Shown here: positions 36,598-46,147 of the stretch, piece after piece
Layout of the letters: every line of letters begins with the position of its first letter
How positions within the stretch are numbered: the stretch's first letter is position 1
NCBI RefSeq assembly: GCF_018866245.1
Contig: NZ_CP076458.1
Coordinates: 806,001-870,000 of the forward strand
DNA: 64,000 nucleotides
Origin: Novisyntrophococcus fermenticellae
GTDB taxonomy: Bacteria; Bacillota; Clostridia; Lachnospirales; Lachnospiraceae
Direction: 5' to 3'
Translations under genes and position numbers: made by a program
Notes under the pieces: generated by a model
Seen by the model: the letters and a program-made list of their open reading frames with translations, nothing else
Told to the model about the DNA's origin: nothing
Databases searched by the model: none

Positions 36598-37467
36598 ATG
36601 AAAAAGAAAAATTTTTATATCAACTTATTTTATATACCTGCCATAATTTTATTTATTGTATTTGTGGCGTATCCACTTATCTATGGTGTAAGAATTTCGT
36701 TTACAAATTGGAATGGCTATTCGCAAAAAATGAATTATGTAGGTCTGAAAAATTATTTGCGTATTTTTACAGATGAAAACGTACTTATTGCATTGAGAAA
36801 TACCCTTATCTACGGTATTTGCAGTACACTGATTCAAAATGTTTTAGGTCTGGCATATGCGATATTTTTAAATAGCAAATTCAAAGGCAGATCAATTGTC
36901 AGGACGATTATCTATCTGCCGGTAATGATAGCGCCTCTGATTATGGGTTATATTATGTATTTCTTTGTACAATATGATGGCGGTGCAATTAATGATATAT
37001 TACATGCTCTTCACAAAGCCCCTGTTGATTTGATGAGTAATGGAACTGTAGCTGTATGTATTATGACTATCATAAACAGCATTCAGTTTGTAGGGACCGC
37101 AATGATTATTTACCTTGCCGGATTGCAGAATATATCGGTCATGTATTATGAAGCGGCTGAAATTGATGGAGCCAGTAAGTGGCAGCAGTTTAAAAACATT
37201 ACACTGCCGTTAATCGTTCCGGCACTTGCATCATCAACAGTAATCAATCTGATTGGTGGATTAAAGTTATTTGATATTATAATGGCATTAACCAGCGGGG
37301 GGCCCGGTTATTCAAGTCATTCATTATCAACCTTGATTACAAATCAATATTTTAGCGCGCAGAATGCCGGCTATGCATCCACAATAGGACTTTTTACCTT
37401 TGCTTTAATAATGATTATAAGTAACTTAGTTTCATCTTATTTTGATAAAAAGGAGGTATATATGTAA
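36598..37467 (+). CDS. Sugar ABC transporter permease (MalF-like)
   Basis: A 289-residue CUT1 permease: helix 1 (NLFYIPAIILFIVFVAYPLI), then SFTNWNGYS, and the EAA loop YYEAAEIDGASKWQQFKNIT. It overlaps the next gene at a single base (TAATG). Confidence 0.92.
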   Translation: MKKKNFYINLFYIPAIILFIVFVAYPLIYGVRISFTNWNGYSQKMNYVGLKNYLRIFTDENVLIALRNTLIYGICSTLIQNVLGLAYAIFLNSKFKGRSIVRTIIYLPVMIAPLIMGYIMYFFVQYDGGAINDILHALHKAPVDLMSNGTVAVCIMTIINSIQFVGTAMIIYLAGLQNISVMYYEAAEIDGASKWQQFKNITLPLIVPALASSTVINLIGGLKLFDIIMALTSGGPGYSSHSLSTLITNQYFSAQNAGYASTIGLFTFALIMIISNLVSSYFDKKEVYM

Positions 37468-38291
37468 TGGTAAAGAGCAGCAAAAAAAATAATATTCCCA
37501 AATATATTTTATCTATATTTATTATCACATTGCATTTTATGCCTATATATATATTACTTACGGTTTCATTTAAATCGCCAAAGGATCTGTCTTCGAGATG
37601 GGTTTTTCCCGGATACTTATATCTAAAGAATTTCCAAACAGCGCTTGGCAGAAGTAATTTCGGACAGGCATTAATTAATACAGCAATCATAGCTGTTATT
37701 GCTGTGGTAGGAATTGCATTTCTTGGAGCAATTACAGCATATCCGTTAGCAAGGAATAAATCCAGATTCAATAAATTCATTAAAGGATTTATTATGGGAG
37801 TTATGATGGTTCCGCCATTAAGTATTCTGGTTCCCTTATATTCGATGCTGGCAAAGATGAATGGGATATCGACTTATTGGGGAATTATAATCGTGTTGAT
37901 TACATTCCAGCTTCCTACAAGTATATATTTATATAGTAATTTTATTTCGGCAATTCCAGTTGGGTTAGAAGAAGCAGCATCGATCGATGGATGTGGTCCG
38001 TTTAAAACATTCTTATACATTATTATGCCTCAATTAAAACCGGTTACCGCTTCAGTTGCAATTATCACGGGAATCAATTGTTGGAACAACTATCAATTTG
38101 CGCTCTACCTGCTTCAATCGCCTAAAATGCGAACGGTTACATTAGCCATATCCGGTTTCTTTTCACAGGATTCAAGCAATGTTAACGGTGCAGCGGCTGC
38201 TGCATTGCTGGGGATATCACCCGTAATAGTTTTGTTTTTACTTTTACAGAAATATTTTATTCAAGGTACAATTGATAGTGCATTAAAATAA
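37467..38291 (+). CDS. Sugar ABC transporter permease (MalG-like)
   Basis: A 274-residue partner permease: HFMPIYILLTVSFKSPKDLS, the EAA loop GLEEAASIDGCGPFKTFLYI and C-terminal KYFIQGTIDSALK. There is no ATPase gene in the cluster. Confidence 0.92.
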   Translation: MVKSSKKNNIPKYILSIFIITLHFMPIYILLTVSFKSPKDLSSRWVFPGYLYLKNFQTALGRSNFGQALINTAIIAVIAVVGIAFLGAITAYPLARNKSRFNKFIKGFIMGVMMVPPLSILVPLYSMLAKMNGISTYWGIIIVLITFQLPTSIYLYSNFISAIPVGLEEAASIDGCGPFKTFLYIIMPQLKPVTASVAIITGINCWNNYQFALYLLQSPKMRTVTLAISGFFSQDSSNVNGAAAAALLGISPVIVLFLLLQKYFIQGTIDSALK

Positions 38292-38307
38292 GCAATGGAG
38301 GATCTGC

Positions 38308-40371
38308 ATGAAAATAGAATTTATCGAAAACAATATTCATATTCATATTTCGGAAACGGAAGACGGAACCGTTGTTTTGGAACAGTTAAGTCCAATGGAG
38401 GAAACAAAAGACATCCCGCTATGTGAAAAAAACTGGTATCCTCTTGTAGAAATAAAATTAAGTAATTGTAATCAGATAAATCATCGAGGAAGTAAACACG
38501 TTGGTTCCTGTCCGGGAGATAAATTAAAATATGATTCACATAAGATTTATAGAAATAATTATGGTAAAAAAATAGAAGTCATTCAAAGATATAAAGATAT
38601 GTATGTTGAGAGCCATATGCAGTTTTTTGACGGAGTATCGGTGGTCAGAGCATGGACTGTTATCAAGAACAACTCCGGAACAGCATTACCTTTAGAATTT
38701 GTTTCATCATTTGCATTGACTGGAATAAAATCAGGTGAAAAAACAAAGAGAGACAAAAATGCATATGTGTATTTGCCACACAACACATGGTATGGTGAAG
38801 CGCAGTGGAAAAAATACACTTTAAATGAGCTGGGATACGATGCTGTCGGCGTTTTTTCAATGAAGAAAATTGAAGCCTCAGCCTCCGGAACCTGGCCCTC
38901 ACATGAATATCTTCCGATGGGATGCTTTGAAGATTCAGATGCAAATGTATCGTATTTATGGCAGATTGAGACTTCTTGTTCCTGGCACTGGGAAATAAGT
39001 GATTGTATGAATGAATTGTATCTTCAGCTTTATGGCCCGGTCTATGACAAAAATAACTTCTTTAAAAACATACAATCAGGAGAAAGCTTTATAAGTGAAC
39101 CAGCTGCTGTAGCGATAGTATCCGGTGGATTTGAACAGGGAATAAAAGAACTAACAAAATATAGAAGAATTATTCGAAGAAAAAATAATGATAATATAGA
39201 AATGCCGGTTATATTTAATGATTATATGAACTGTCTGTTTGGGGATCCTACTTCAGAGAAGTTATTTCCACTCATTGATAAGGCCGCAGAATGCGGATGT
39301 GAATATTTTTGTATCGATGCCGGCTGGTATGACAAAGGACCCTGGTGGGATGGAATTGGTGAATGGATTCCGTCGAAAGAACGCTTTCCTAATGGAATCG
39401 AAGAACCACTTAACTACATAAAGCAAAAAGGAATGATACCTGGTTTATGGCTTGAAATAGAAAGTGTCGGAGTTAATTGCCCAATTGTAAAAAAAGTCCC
39501 GAAAGACTGGTTTTTCCAAAGAAACGGTATAGTTGTCACAGAAAGAAGCAGATACCAGCTGGATTTTAGAAATCCAGAGGTACGTGCGTATGCGTCCGGA
39601 ATAATTAAGAGATTGGTTGAATCTTATGGAATCGGCTATATAAAAATGGATTATAATGTAAATTTTGGCGTAGGAACTACAATAGATGCGGATAGTCCCG
39701 GAGATGGATTGCTGGAGCATACCAGATGCTACTTAAAATGGCTCGAGGAAGTCTTTGAAAGATATCCACAATTGGTAATAGAAAACTGTGGAAGTGGTGG
39801 AATGCGTATGTCTTACTCCTTACTACAGCGGCATAGTATTCAATCCGTGACGGACCAGACAGACTACATTCGAATGGCGGCTATTGCCGCAAATGCAGCG
39901 TCTGCACTAACACCAGAGCAGGCGGCAATATGGTCCTATCCATTGAAAGATGGGGATTGTGAGGAAACGGTATTTAATATGGTCAATGCTATGCTGTTAA
40001 GGATTCACCAAAGTGGACATATAGCTGAGCTATCTGAAAACAGATTCGATTTAATAACAGAAGGTATTGCTTGTTATAAGAAGATTCGTAAAGATATTGC
40101 TGCAGGATTTCCAATATTTCCTTTAGGTTTGGCAGACATGTCAAAAGATTTTCTGTGTTTCGGAATCGATACGGAACATGCAGTTTATCTTGCTGTATGG
40201 AGGATACAGGGAGAAGAAGATACAGTTGCAATAGAAATAGAAGAGGGTAGAAAAGCGGAACTGATTTATCCATTAAATCTTCATAGTGAATATACGTTCC
40301 AGAATACCAAGAAAACCTTGACTGTAAAACTTGAGCCCAAAACGGCACGTTTATTTAAAGTGTTAAAATAA
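38308..40371 (+). CDS. Alpha-galactosidase, glycoside hydrolase family 36
   Basis: A 687-residue retaining enzyme that cleaves terminal alpha-galactose. Motifs: YFCIDAGWYDKGPWWDGIGE, PGLWLEIESVG, YQLDFRNPEV, nucleophile Asp448 in GYIKMDYN, ENCGSGGMRMSY, and the acid/base Asp around 516 in SVTDQTDY. There is no signal peptide, so it works on sugar imported by the ABC system just upstream. Length is close to other bacterial GH36 enzymes (about 700-730). Confidence 0.93.
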   Translation: MKIEFIENNIHIHISETEDGTVVLEQLSPMEETKDIPLCEKNWYPLVEIKLSNCNQINHRGSKHVGSCPGDKLKYDSHKIYRNNYGKKIEVIQRYKDMYVESHMQFFDGVSVVRAWTVIKNNSGTALPLEFVSSFALTGIKSGEKTKRDKNAYVYLPHNTWYGEAQWKKYTLNELGYDAVGVFSMKKIEASASGTWPSHEYLPMGCFEDSDANVSYLWQIETSCSWHWEISDCMNELYLQLYGPVYDKNNFFKNIQSGESFISEPAAVAIVSGGFEQGIKELTKYRRIIRRKNNDNIEMPVIFNDYMNCLFGDPTSEKLFPLIDKAAECGCEYFCIDAGWYDKGPWWDGIGEWIPSKERFPNGIEEPLNYIKQKGMIPGLWLEIESVGVNCPIVKKVPKDWFFQRNGIVVTERSRYQLDFRNPEVRAYASGIIKRLVESYGIGYIKMDYNVNFGVGTTIDADSPGDGLLEHTRCYLKWLEEVFERYPQLVIENCGSGGMRMSYSLLQRHSIQSVTDQTDYIRMAAIAANAASALTPEQAAIWSYPLKDGDCEETVFNMVNAMLLRIHQSGHIAELSENRFDLITEGIACYKKIRKDIAAGFPIFPLGLADMSKDFLCFGIDTEHAVYLAVWRIQGEEDTVAIEIEEGRKAELIYPLNLHSEYTFQNTKKTLTVKLEPKTARLFKVLK

Positions 40372-40380
40372 TAGTTCAGC

Positions 40381-40433
40381 AAAGAAATCACAAAGACTAC
40401 CTATAAAATAGGAGACTTTGTGATTTCTTTATG
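40381..40433. terminator. Bidirectional terminator
   Basis: A perfect 15-bp stem, AAAGAAATCACAAAG with CTTTGTGATTTCTTT, lies between the convergent alpha-galactosidase and coiled-coil genes, with A-rich and T-rich flanks. It can serve both. Confidence 0.8.
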
Positions 40434-40436
40434 TAT

Positions 40437-41210
40437 TTAATAGTTTATTGCGGCCTCATAATCCGCTTTGGTTCTTTCCTCCATCTCGTTAAGCCGCTGC
40501 TTAATTTGATTATTTTCGTCTCTTAGGTTTTGCGTTTCTGTTTGCAGCGATGCAATTTCTTTATTTGCTTCATCTAATTTCCCCTGGGTCTGCGTAAGAA
40601 GCGTTGTTTTTTCAGTCAATTGCCGTTGTAGATCATCTGCCTTGCCTGTAGCAGCACTTAATTGTCCCTGAATCGCTGATAATTCATTTTTTTTACTATC
40701 TAACTCTGACTTGACCTGGCTGATTTCACTATCTTTACGGGCAAGTTCCTCTTGCTTTTGAGCCAGTTCACGCTGCTTCTGTGCTTCCATCTGCTCGACA
40801 GTACTATTTAGTTCTTGCTGTTTGTTATCCAGTTCTTGCTGCTTTGCATTCACTTCAGCTTGTTTCGCTTCAAGTTGGCTTCTCAAACTTTCCACATTTG
40901 AATTTGCAGAATTGTAGGAATTTTTCAGATCGATGATTTGTGTATTCAACTCATTTATCTGTAGGTTTAAAGACTCCTTATCTTTAACTAATGACGCCTT
41001 ATCGGTTGCTAAAGTACGGGAAGTATCCTTTTCTCCTTTTAACCTTGCAGACAAATCTGACACACGGGCTTCTGTGTTGGAAATGATCTGATTTACATTA
41101 ATGCCATTCACTGCAGCAAATACGCTGCCACTAACAAAAACAACCGATAACAAGAGGGTGGCAAGCAAACCACTGAAAAACCGCTTCTTAGAATTAAAAA
41201 AATTTTTCAT
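40437..41210 (-). CDS. Exported coiled-coil protein of unknown function
   Basis: A 257-residue protein. Residues 1-33 are a signal peptide (basic NSKKRFF, hydrophobic core, likely cleavage after GSVFA). The rest is almost entirely Glu/Gln/Lys/Ser heptad-rich coiled coil (QQELDNKQQELNSTVEQMEA, then AQKQEELARKDSEISQ) with no enzymatic domain. It resembles the coiled-coil arm of cell-wall-associated proteins but lacks an NlpC or peptidase domain. It is monocistronic, with its own strong promoter. Function unknown; a role in envelope structure is only a guess. Confidence 0.8.
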   Translation of the reverse strand: MKNFFNSKKRFFSGLLATLLLSVVFVSGSVFAAVNGINVNQIISNTEARVSDLSARLKGEKDTSRTLATDKASLVKDKESLNLQINELNTQIIDLKNSYNSANSNVESLRSQLEAKQAEVNAKQQELDNKQQELNSTVEQMEAQKQRELAQKQEELARKDSEISQVKSELDSKKNELSAIQGQLSAATGKADDLQRQLTEKTTLLTQTQGKLDEANKEIASLQTETQNLRDENNQIKQRLNEMEERTKADYEAAINY

Positions 41211-41259
41211 AAATCTCCTTTTCTGTTAAATAATAGTAATAATAATAGTTACTGGTATT

Positions 41260-41288
41260 AATATAGCAGAAGGTTAATTTATTGTCAA
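41260..41288 (-). promoter_or_regulatory. Near-consensus sigma-A promoter of the coiled-coil gene
   Basis: Read leftward: TTGACA (41288-41283), a 17-base spacer and TATATT (41265-41260), about 50 bases before the start codon. The match predicts strong constitutive transcription. Confidence 0.75.
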
Positions 41289-41388
41289 GGAAAATTAAAA
41301 AATAATAACAGTTTGGATGAGGGATGGATGGTATACAGCAAGCTTGAGTAGATGTTAAAATGAGGGAAAAACTGGATAAAAATGATAC

Positions 41389-41453
41389 AATAATATATGA
41401 AAAAGAGCCTCCTGCACTTTTAGCAGAAAGCTCTTTTTCATATATTATTTTTG
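41389..41453 (-). terminator. Long terminator at the 3' end of the LacI gene
   Basis: A perfect 20-bp stem (41389-41408 with 41430-41449) of the form AATAATATATGAAAAAGAGC and its complement. The right arm overlaps the LacI stop codon. It ends leftward transcription of the LacI gene. Confidence 0.8.
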
Positions 41454-42464
41454 GGGAGTAAATGCTGCTGTTGTTTGACGTACAACTACAGTAGGCTTTA
41501 GAATGATTCGTTCTGGCTGGGAATTTCCGTTTTCTAACTGTTTCAGGAGCAGATGAGCAGCTTTTCCCCCCATTTCAATTGTGTGCTGGCAGACAGTAGT
41601 TAACTGTATACCTTGTAAATTAGAAAAAGGTATATCATCAAAACTGATAACAGATAAATCTTCTGGAATTCTAAGCCCACCATTTCGGCATCCGTCAATG
41701 AAACCATAGGAGGTCATATCATTTACCGAGATAATAGCAGACGGTTTCTCATGAAGAGCAAGAAAGGAATCGGCAATCTGGTATCCTGCTTCGAGTTGAA
41801 GGTTGCTATGCCAGATAAAATCCTCCCGGTAAGGGATGGAGTAGTTTTGCAGTGCCTGCAAAAATCCATCAAAACGTTGGACCGCAGCAGATGAAGTGCG
41901 GTGTCCGCCGATAAAGCCAATGGATTTATGACCGAGATTGATTAAATGCAGGGCAGCCTCATAACCGGCCTGGAAGTTATCTGTCAGCACGGAGTCACCA
42001 GTATAGTCCGGGAGAATCCGGTTTACCAAAACCTTCGGGATTGGTAATGTACTGATTGTTTTGGATAATTGATCACTTTGTGCTGTAATGAGTATCAGAC
42101 CGGCAAAATGAAAATTATCTGCTCCTTGTATGAACTCCAGTTCACGCGCCGCATCGTAATCGCTGTTGAAAATCATAACGGTATAATTATGCTTTACCAG
42201 AATTTTCTGTATCGTGTACGACAATTCTGCGTAGAAAGGATTACGAATATCACCCAGAACCAGGGCTATAAAATTCGATTTCCGTTTTGGGCTTTTGCTG
42301 GCAGGGACAGAAGGCTGATATCCGATTTCATTTGCATACTGTATAATCCTGGCTCTGAGTTTGTCACTAACTCCGGCCGCACCGGAAAGTGCGCGGGAAA
42401 CAGAGGCACGCGATATATTTAATGCATTGGAGATATCAGTTATATTATATTCTTTTCTTTTCAT
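41445..42464 (-). CDS. LacI-family transcriptional regulator
   Basis: A 339-residue regulator. The N-terminal LacI HTH is visible as ITDISNALNISRASVSRALS then GVSDKLRARIIQYANEIGYQ. The periplasmic-binding-like effector domain follows (FIALVLGDIRNPFYAELSYT, SIGFIGGHRTSSA, PSAIISVNDMTSYGF). Although it lies downstream of the fatty-acid-type operon in the same direction, it has its own promoter, so it may control that operon or an unlinked set. Confidence 0.93.
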   Translation of the reverse strand: MKRKEYNITDISNALNISRASVSRALSGAAGVSDKLRARIIQYANEIGYQPSVPASKSPKRKSNFIALVLGDIRNPFYAELSYTIQKILVKHNYTVMIFNSDYDAARELEFIQGADNFHFAGLILITAQSDQLSKTISTLPIPKVLVNRILPDYTGDSVLTDNFQAGYEAALHLINLGHKSIGFIGGHRTSSAAVQRFDGFLQALQNYSIPYREDFIWHSNLQLEAGYQIADSFLALHEKPSAIISVNDMTSYGFIDGCRNGGLRIPEDLSVISFDDIPFSNLQGIQLTTVCQHTIEMGGKAAHLLLKQLENGNSQPERIILKPTVVVRQTTAAFTPQK

Positions 42465-42499
42465 AAGTCACTAAACCCCTACGGTAATTGTATAAGAAA

Positions 42500-42528
42500 A
42501 TTATACCATCCTTTGCAGAAAATGTAAA
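42500..42528 (-). promoter_or_regulatory. Promoter of the LacI gene
   Basis: Read leftward: TTTACA, 17 bases, TATAAT, within the 90-base gap between the thiolase gene and the LacI gene. A short inverted repeat (TATAA, 5 bases, TTATA) overlaps the -10 and could be an autoregulatory site. Confidence 0.65.
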
Positions 42529-42554
42529 ATATGCAAATTAATAATCAATATAGT

Positions 42555-43748
42555 TTAGCATTTAGTGAAATACATGGAAATTCCCTGACCACCACCTATA
42601 CACATGGAAATCATTGCATCATTTTTATCGCTCCGCATGAGCTCATATAAAACTTTTACAGTCAGGACACAGCCTGTAGCTCCGATTGGGTGCCCGATGG
42701 AGATGCCGCCTCCGTAGATATTTACTTTATCGGGATCTAGCTTAAGGTCTCTGCTTACTGCAAAGGCCTGACTTGCAAATGCTTCGTTAATTTCAAACAT
42801 ATCAATATCCGGTAAAGAAAGATTGAGCCTGGAGGCCAGTTTTTCACTGGAAAACTTAGGAGCATATCCCATCAATTCCGCATCAAATCCTTCAATTGCA
42901 AATCCTTCGATTTTAAGTTTTGGAGTGATTTCAAGTTCTTCTGCCTTTTTACGGGACATCACAACAACAGCAGCTGCACCATCATTCAAACTGGAAGAGT
43001 TTCCTGCTGTGACAGTACCGGTTCCGTCGGTAACGAAACAAGGGCGTAATTTTGCAAGCTTTTCCAGAGTAAGTCCTTTACGTGGGCCTTCATCTGTATC
43101 AAAGACGGTAATATTTCCTTTGCGATCCTTAAGCTCAACGGGAAGAATCTCATCTTTGAATTTTCCAGTTTCTATAGCGCTGCATGCCCGGCGGTGTGAC
43201 TCCAGGGCGAAAGAATCCTGTTCTTCACGACTGACATGGTATTTCCTGGCAACATTTTCTGCTGTAATGCCGTTGTGGTTTCCATCCAACGGCCATGTCA
43301 GAATATCGATAACACCATCTTCCAAGGTCTTGTGTCCCATACGTGCACCCCAACGAGCATCTTTTACATAATAGGGAAGCCTTGAAATACTTTCTGTTCC
43401 TGCAGCGACAACAACATCTGCCTGACCGGTTTGTATTTCCATGACGGCGTCTGCGATGGATTGCAGGCCGGAGCCACACTGCCTGTTCACGGAATAAGCT
43501 GTACATTCTTTGGGCATTCCTGATTTTAAACTGATAGCACGTGCAATAAAACCGTCTTCTGCAATTTCGCCAACTTCACCAACAATCACTTCGTCTACAT
43601 TTTCAGGTTTCAGGCCTGCACGTTTTACTGACTCGGCAACTACTGATGCACCCATATCAATTGCAGACATATTTTTCAAGCTTCCACCATAAGAGCCGAC
43701 TGGAAGACGGACTCCGCTTACGATTACAACATCTTTTAACTGATTCAT
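42555..43748 (-). CDS. Thiolase (acetyl-CoA C-acetyltransferase type)
   Basis: A 397-residue thiolase from the ATG at 43748 (MNQLKDVVIVSG); the frame extends upstream to 43787 but the first 13 codons overlap the preceding gene. Catalytic residues: nucleophilic Cys in NRQCGSGLQS, His in GGGISIGHPIGATG, and the C-terminal Cys in MCIGGGQG. It either joins two acetyl-CoA or splits acetoacetyl-CoA. As the last gene after a reductase, CoA transferase and acyl-CoA synthetase, it probably completes breakdown or synthesis of a C4 hydroxyacyl-CoA. Confidence 0.92.
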   Translation of the reverse strand: MNQLKDVVIVSGVRLPVGSYGGSLKNMSAIDMGASVVAESVKRAGLKPENVDEVIVGEVGEIAEDGFIARAISLKSGMPKECTAYSVNRQCGSGLQSIADAVMEIQTGQADVVVAAGTESISRLPYYVKDARWGARMGHKTLEDGVIDILTWPLDGNHNGITAENVARKYHVSREEQDSFALESHRRACSAIETGKFKDEILPVELKDRKGNITVFDTDEGPRKGLTLEKLAKLRPCFVTDGTGTVTAGNSSSLNDGAAAVVVMSRKKAEELEITPKLKIEGFAIEGFDAELMGYAPKFSSEKLASRLNLSLPDIDMFEINEAFASQAFAVSRDLKLDPDKVNIYGGGISIGHPIGATGCVLTVKVLYELMRSDKNDAMISMCIGGGQGISMYFTKC

Positions 43749-43779
43749 TTTTGATTTTTCCTTTCTGATATCTATTAGA

Positions 43780-44523
43780 TTATACAATCATTCCGCCGCC
43801 AACATTGATGACTTCGGAGGTGATATAAGCTGCTTCATCAGACGCAAGAAAAGCCACCAAATTTCCGACATCTTCTGGCTTTCCAGCATATCCCATTGGG
43901 ATTCTTTGCATCATACTATCCCAGGCTGCGCCGCCATTTACTTCTTTTAGTTTTACTGTCATATCTGTTTCTATAAAGCCCGGACAGATTGCATTGCAAG
44001 TAATTCCTTTTCTGGCATTTTCACGTGCTGCTGTTTTTGTAAGACCTATAACGCCTGCTTTTGCTGCGGCATAGTTTGCCTGACCGATATTTCCGAGCCA
44101 ACTTCCGGAAGAAATATTGATAATTCTGCCACCACCTCTCGTGCGCATGTGTTTCAGAGCTTCCTGCGTTCCGTAGAATGTTCCGGTAAGATCGATGGCG
44201 ATTACAAGGTCCCAGTTTTCAACAGGCATCTTATGTAGCATGCCGTCACGGTTTATGCCCGCGTTATTGACCATGATGTCTAACTGGCCATATGTGTCTA
44301 CCGCATACTGTACAAGGGCTTTTACTTCCTCTTGTTTTGATACATTTACAGTGAAACCACTCGCCGTACCTCCATTTGCCTCAATTTCGGCTACTGTTTC
44401 TTCAAATGGAGCCATATCGGCGATAATTACTTTGGCTCCTTCCTTTGCCAGCTTCCTTGCGATACCCTTTCCAAGTCCACGGCTTGAACCAGTTACAATT
44501 GCTACTTTGTCTTTTAACTTCAT
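43780..44523 (-). CDS. SDR 3-oxoacyl reductase (FabG/PhaB type)
   Basis: A 247-residue short-chain dehydrogenase. The cofactor loop is TGSSRGLGKGIA, then NNAGINRDGMLHKM, catalytic Ser in INISSGSWLG, Tyr-Lys in YAAAKAG and the C-terminal VINVGGGM. The NNAGINRD form is usual for acetoacetyl-ACP/CoA reductases. In this operon it most likely interconverts acetoacetyl-CoA and 3-hydroxybutyryl-CoA. Confidence 0.9.
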   Translation of the reverse strand: MKLKDKVAIVTGSSRGLGKGIARKLAKEGAKVIIADMAPFEETVAEIEANGGTASGFTVNVSKQEEVKALVQYAVDTYGQLDIMVNNAGINRDGMLHKMPVENWDLVIAIDLTGTFYGTQEALKHMRTRGGGRIINISSGSWLGNIGQANYAAAKAGVIGLTKTAARENARKGITCNAICPGFIETDMTVKLKEVNGGAAWDSMMQRIPMGYAGKPEDVGNLVAFLASDEAAYITSEVINVGGGMIV

Positions 44524-44549
44524 AATAAAACCTCCTATATTATAAAAAA

Positions 44550-46136
44550 TTATTGTTTCCGGTGAAGTATGTCTTTCAATCCAAAAGGAGTATCAGAACA
44601 AAAGATACGTTCATTCATAGTCTTGAGATTTGGACTTATAATTGGAGAAAATTCCATCAGATCCAATATTTGCGTCTGCAAGTCAATTCCAGGAGCAATT
44701 TCTGTCAGCATAAGTCCACTATGTGTGAGCTCAAAAACAGCACGTTCGGTTACATAATGCATTTTCTGCTGCTTTTCTCTGGCAATTAATCCATTGTAGG
44801 AAACCTGCTGAAGCTGGTTTACAAATTTTGTCAGAGAACCCTCCTGATCGATGTATAACTTGCCGCCCGCAAAGGAGCACTTCAGCCCTTTGCCTGTGAA
44901 AGAAGAACAGAAGACTACATGCCTTGCATTGGTCGTGATATCAATAAATCCTCCGGCTCCGGTAGGCAGCGGACCAAGCTTAGTCGCGTTTACATTCCCT
45001 TCAAAATCTATTTCTCCGGCACCCATAAAAGTAATATCCACTCCGGCACCATTATAATAATCAAATTGATCGTCATGGCGAACCAATGCAAAATTGTTTT
45101 TGGCTATTCCAAAATCCACACCACCCATTGGTATACCACCGTAAATACCACATTCAACAGTAATGGTGACATCTTCGCTGATTCTTTCCTCTGTAATGAT
45201 TGGACCCACTACATCATTAGGAATGCCGGTGCCGACATTTAAAATATCATCCATATGAAGTTCCATTAGCGCACGGCGGCCAATAGCTTTACGAAGTGTA
45301 AGTGGCAGAGCATCGGAAGCATCAGCTGGAACCTTGATGTCGCCACAGTAAGCAGGATTGAAAGCAAAACTGTGTGTTTGGCGATGGTCTTCTTCTGGAT
45401 TCGTACACATAACAACAGCATCAATAAATACACCTGGAACGATAACTTTTTTACAATGGAGTTGTCCGGCCTGTACTTTGTATTTTGCCTGTGCAATTAC
45501 TTTGCCGCCAAATTTTTTGCAGGCAAGGACAGCAGAAAGGACTTCCAGCTGCATGGCCTCTTCATCTGTGGTGAGGTTACCGAGCTCATCTACATAAGTG
45601 CCACGAATAATGCAATAATCAAGCGGAATGGGCCTATAGCGCATGTACTCTTCACCATCTATGGTGACGATATCAGAGATGTCAGGAGCTGATTGAGTAA
45701 TCTCATTCATTTTTCCGCCACCTCTGCGAGGGTCTACAAATGTACCAAGACCTACTTTTGTGATCTTTCCGGGTTCCCCACCTGCCATGCTTCGGTAAAG
45801 CTGGGAAAACTGCCCCTGCGGAATGCAATAGGCAAGAATTTTGTTGCTGGAAATTAAATCCATCATCTTAGGCTGCAAGCCCCAGTGACCGCCTATAATA
45901 CAATGCAGCATTTTTTCATGGGAAAAATGTTGTATTCCCCGTTCCCGATCGCTTTGCCCACAGGAATGAACGAGAGTAAGGGTGTTAGGACTCCCCGTTT
46001 CCAAAAAACGGTTTTCAACTGCTTTCAGAATAGTTTCGGACGCGGATACCAGCGTCATACCAATGGTGGCGATGGTTGCGTTGTCTTGAATCATGGCAGC
46101 GGCTTCATCAGCAGATAGAAATTTGGGTTTTTTCAT
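44550..46136 (-). CDS. Acyl-CoA:carboxylate CoA-transferase (propionate/ketoacid CoA-transferase type)
   Basis: A 528-residue fused alpha-beta family I CoA-transferase. The N-terminal half has FLSADEAAAMIQDNATIA and ISSNKILAYCIPQGQ; the C-terminal half has the catalytic Glu in ITVECGIYGGIPMGG and EIAPGIDLQTQILDLMEFSP near the end. It would move CoA between acetyl-CoA or acetoacetyl-CoA and a short carboxylic acid. It lies 12 bases after the acyl-CoA synthetase gene. Confidence 0.9.
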   Translation of the reverse strand: MKKPKFLSADEAAAMIQDNATIATIGMTLVSASETILKAVENRFLETGSPNTLTLVHSCGQSDRERGIQHFSHEKMLHCIIGGHWGLQPKMMDLISSNKILAYCIPQGQFSQLYRSMAGGEPGKITKVGLGTFVDPRRGGGKMNEITQSAPDISDIVTIDGEEYMRYRPIPLDYCIIRGTYVDELGNLTTDEEAMQLEVLSAVLACKKFGGKVIAQAKYKVQAGQLHCKKVIVPGVFIDAVVMCTNPEEDHRQTHSFAFNPAYCGDIKVPADASDALPLTLRKAIGRRALMELHMDDILNVGTGIPNDVVGPIITEERISEDVTITVECGIYGGIPMGGVDFGIAKNNFALVRHDDQFDYYNGAGVDITFMGAGEIDFEGNVNATKLGPLPTGAGGFIDITTNARHVVFCSSFTGKGLKCSFAGGKLYIDQEGSLTKFVNQLQQVSYNGLIAREKQQKMHYVTERAVFELTHSGLMLTEIAPGIDLQTQILDLMEFSPIISPNLKTMNERIFCSDTPFGLKDILHRKQ

Positions 46137-46147
46137 AATAACCTCCT

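Noticed and set aside
41389..41449. The 20-bp inverted repeat as a mobile-element end
   Set aside because: It has a short loop and sits on the LacI stop codon with T-rich flanks, so a terminator explains it fully; no transposase or target duplication is nearby.
42823..43371. Rightward open frame of 182 codons inside the thiolase gene
   Set aside because: Antisense shadow; the thiolase frame has all catalytic motifs.
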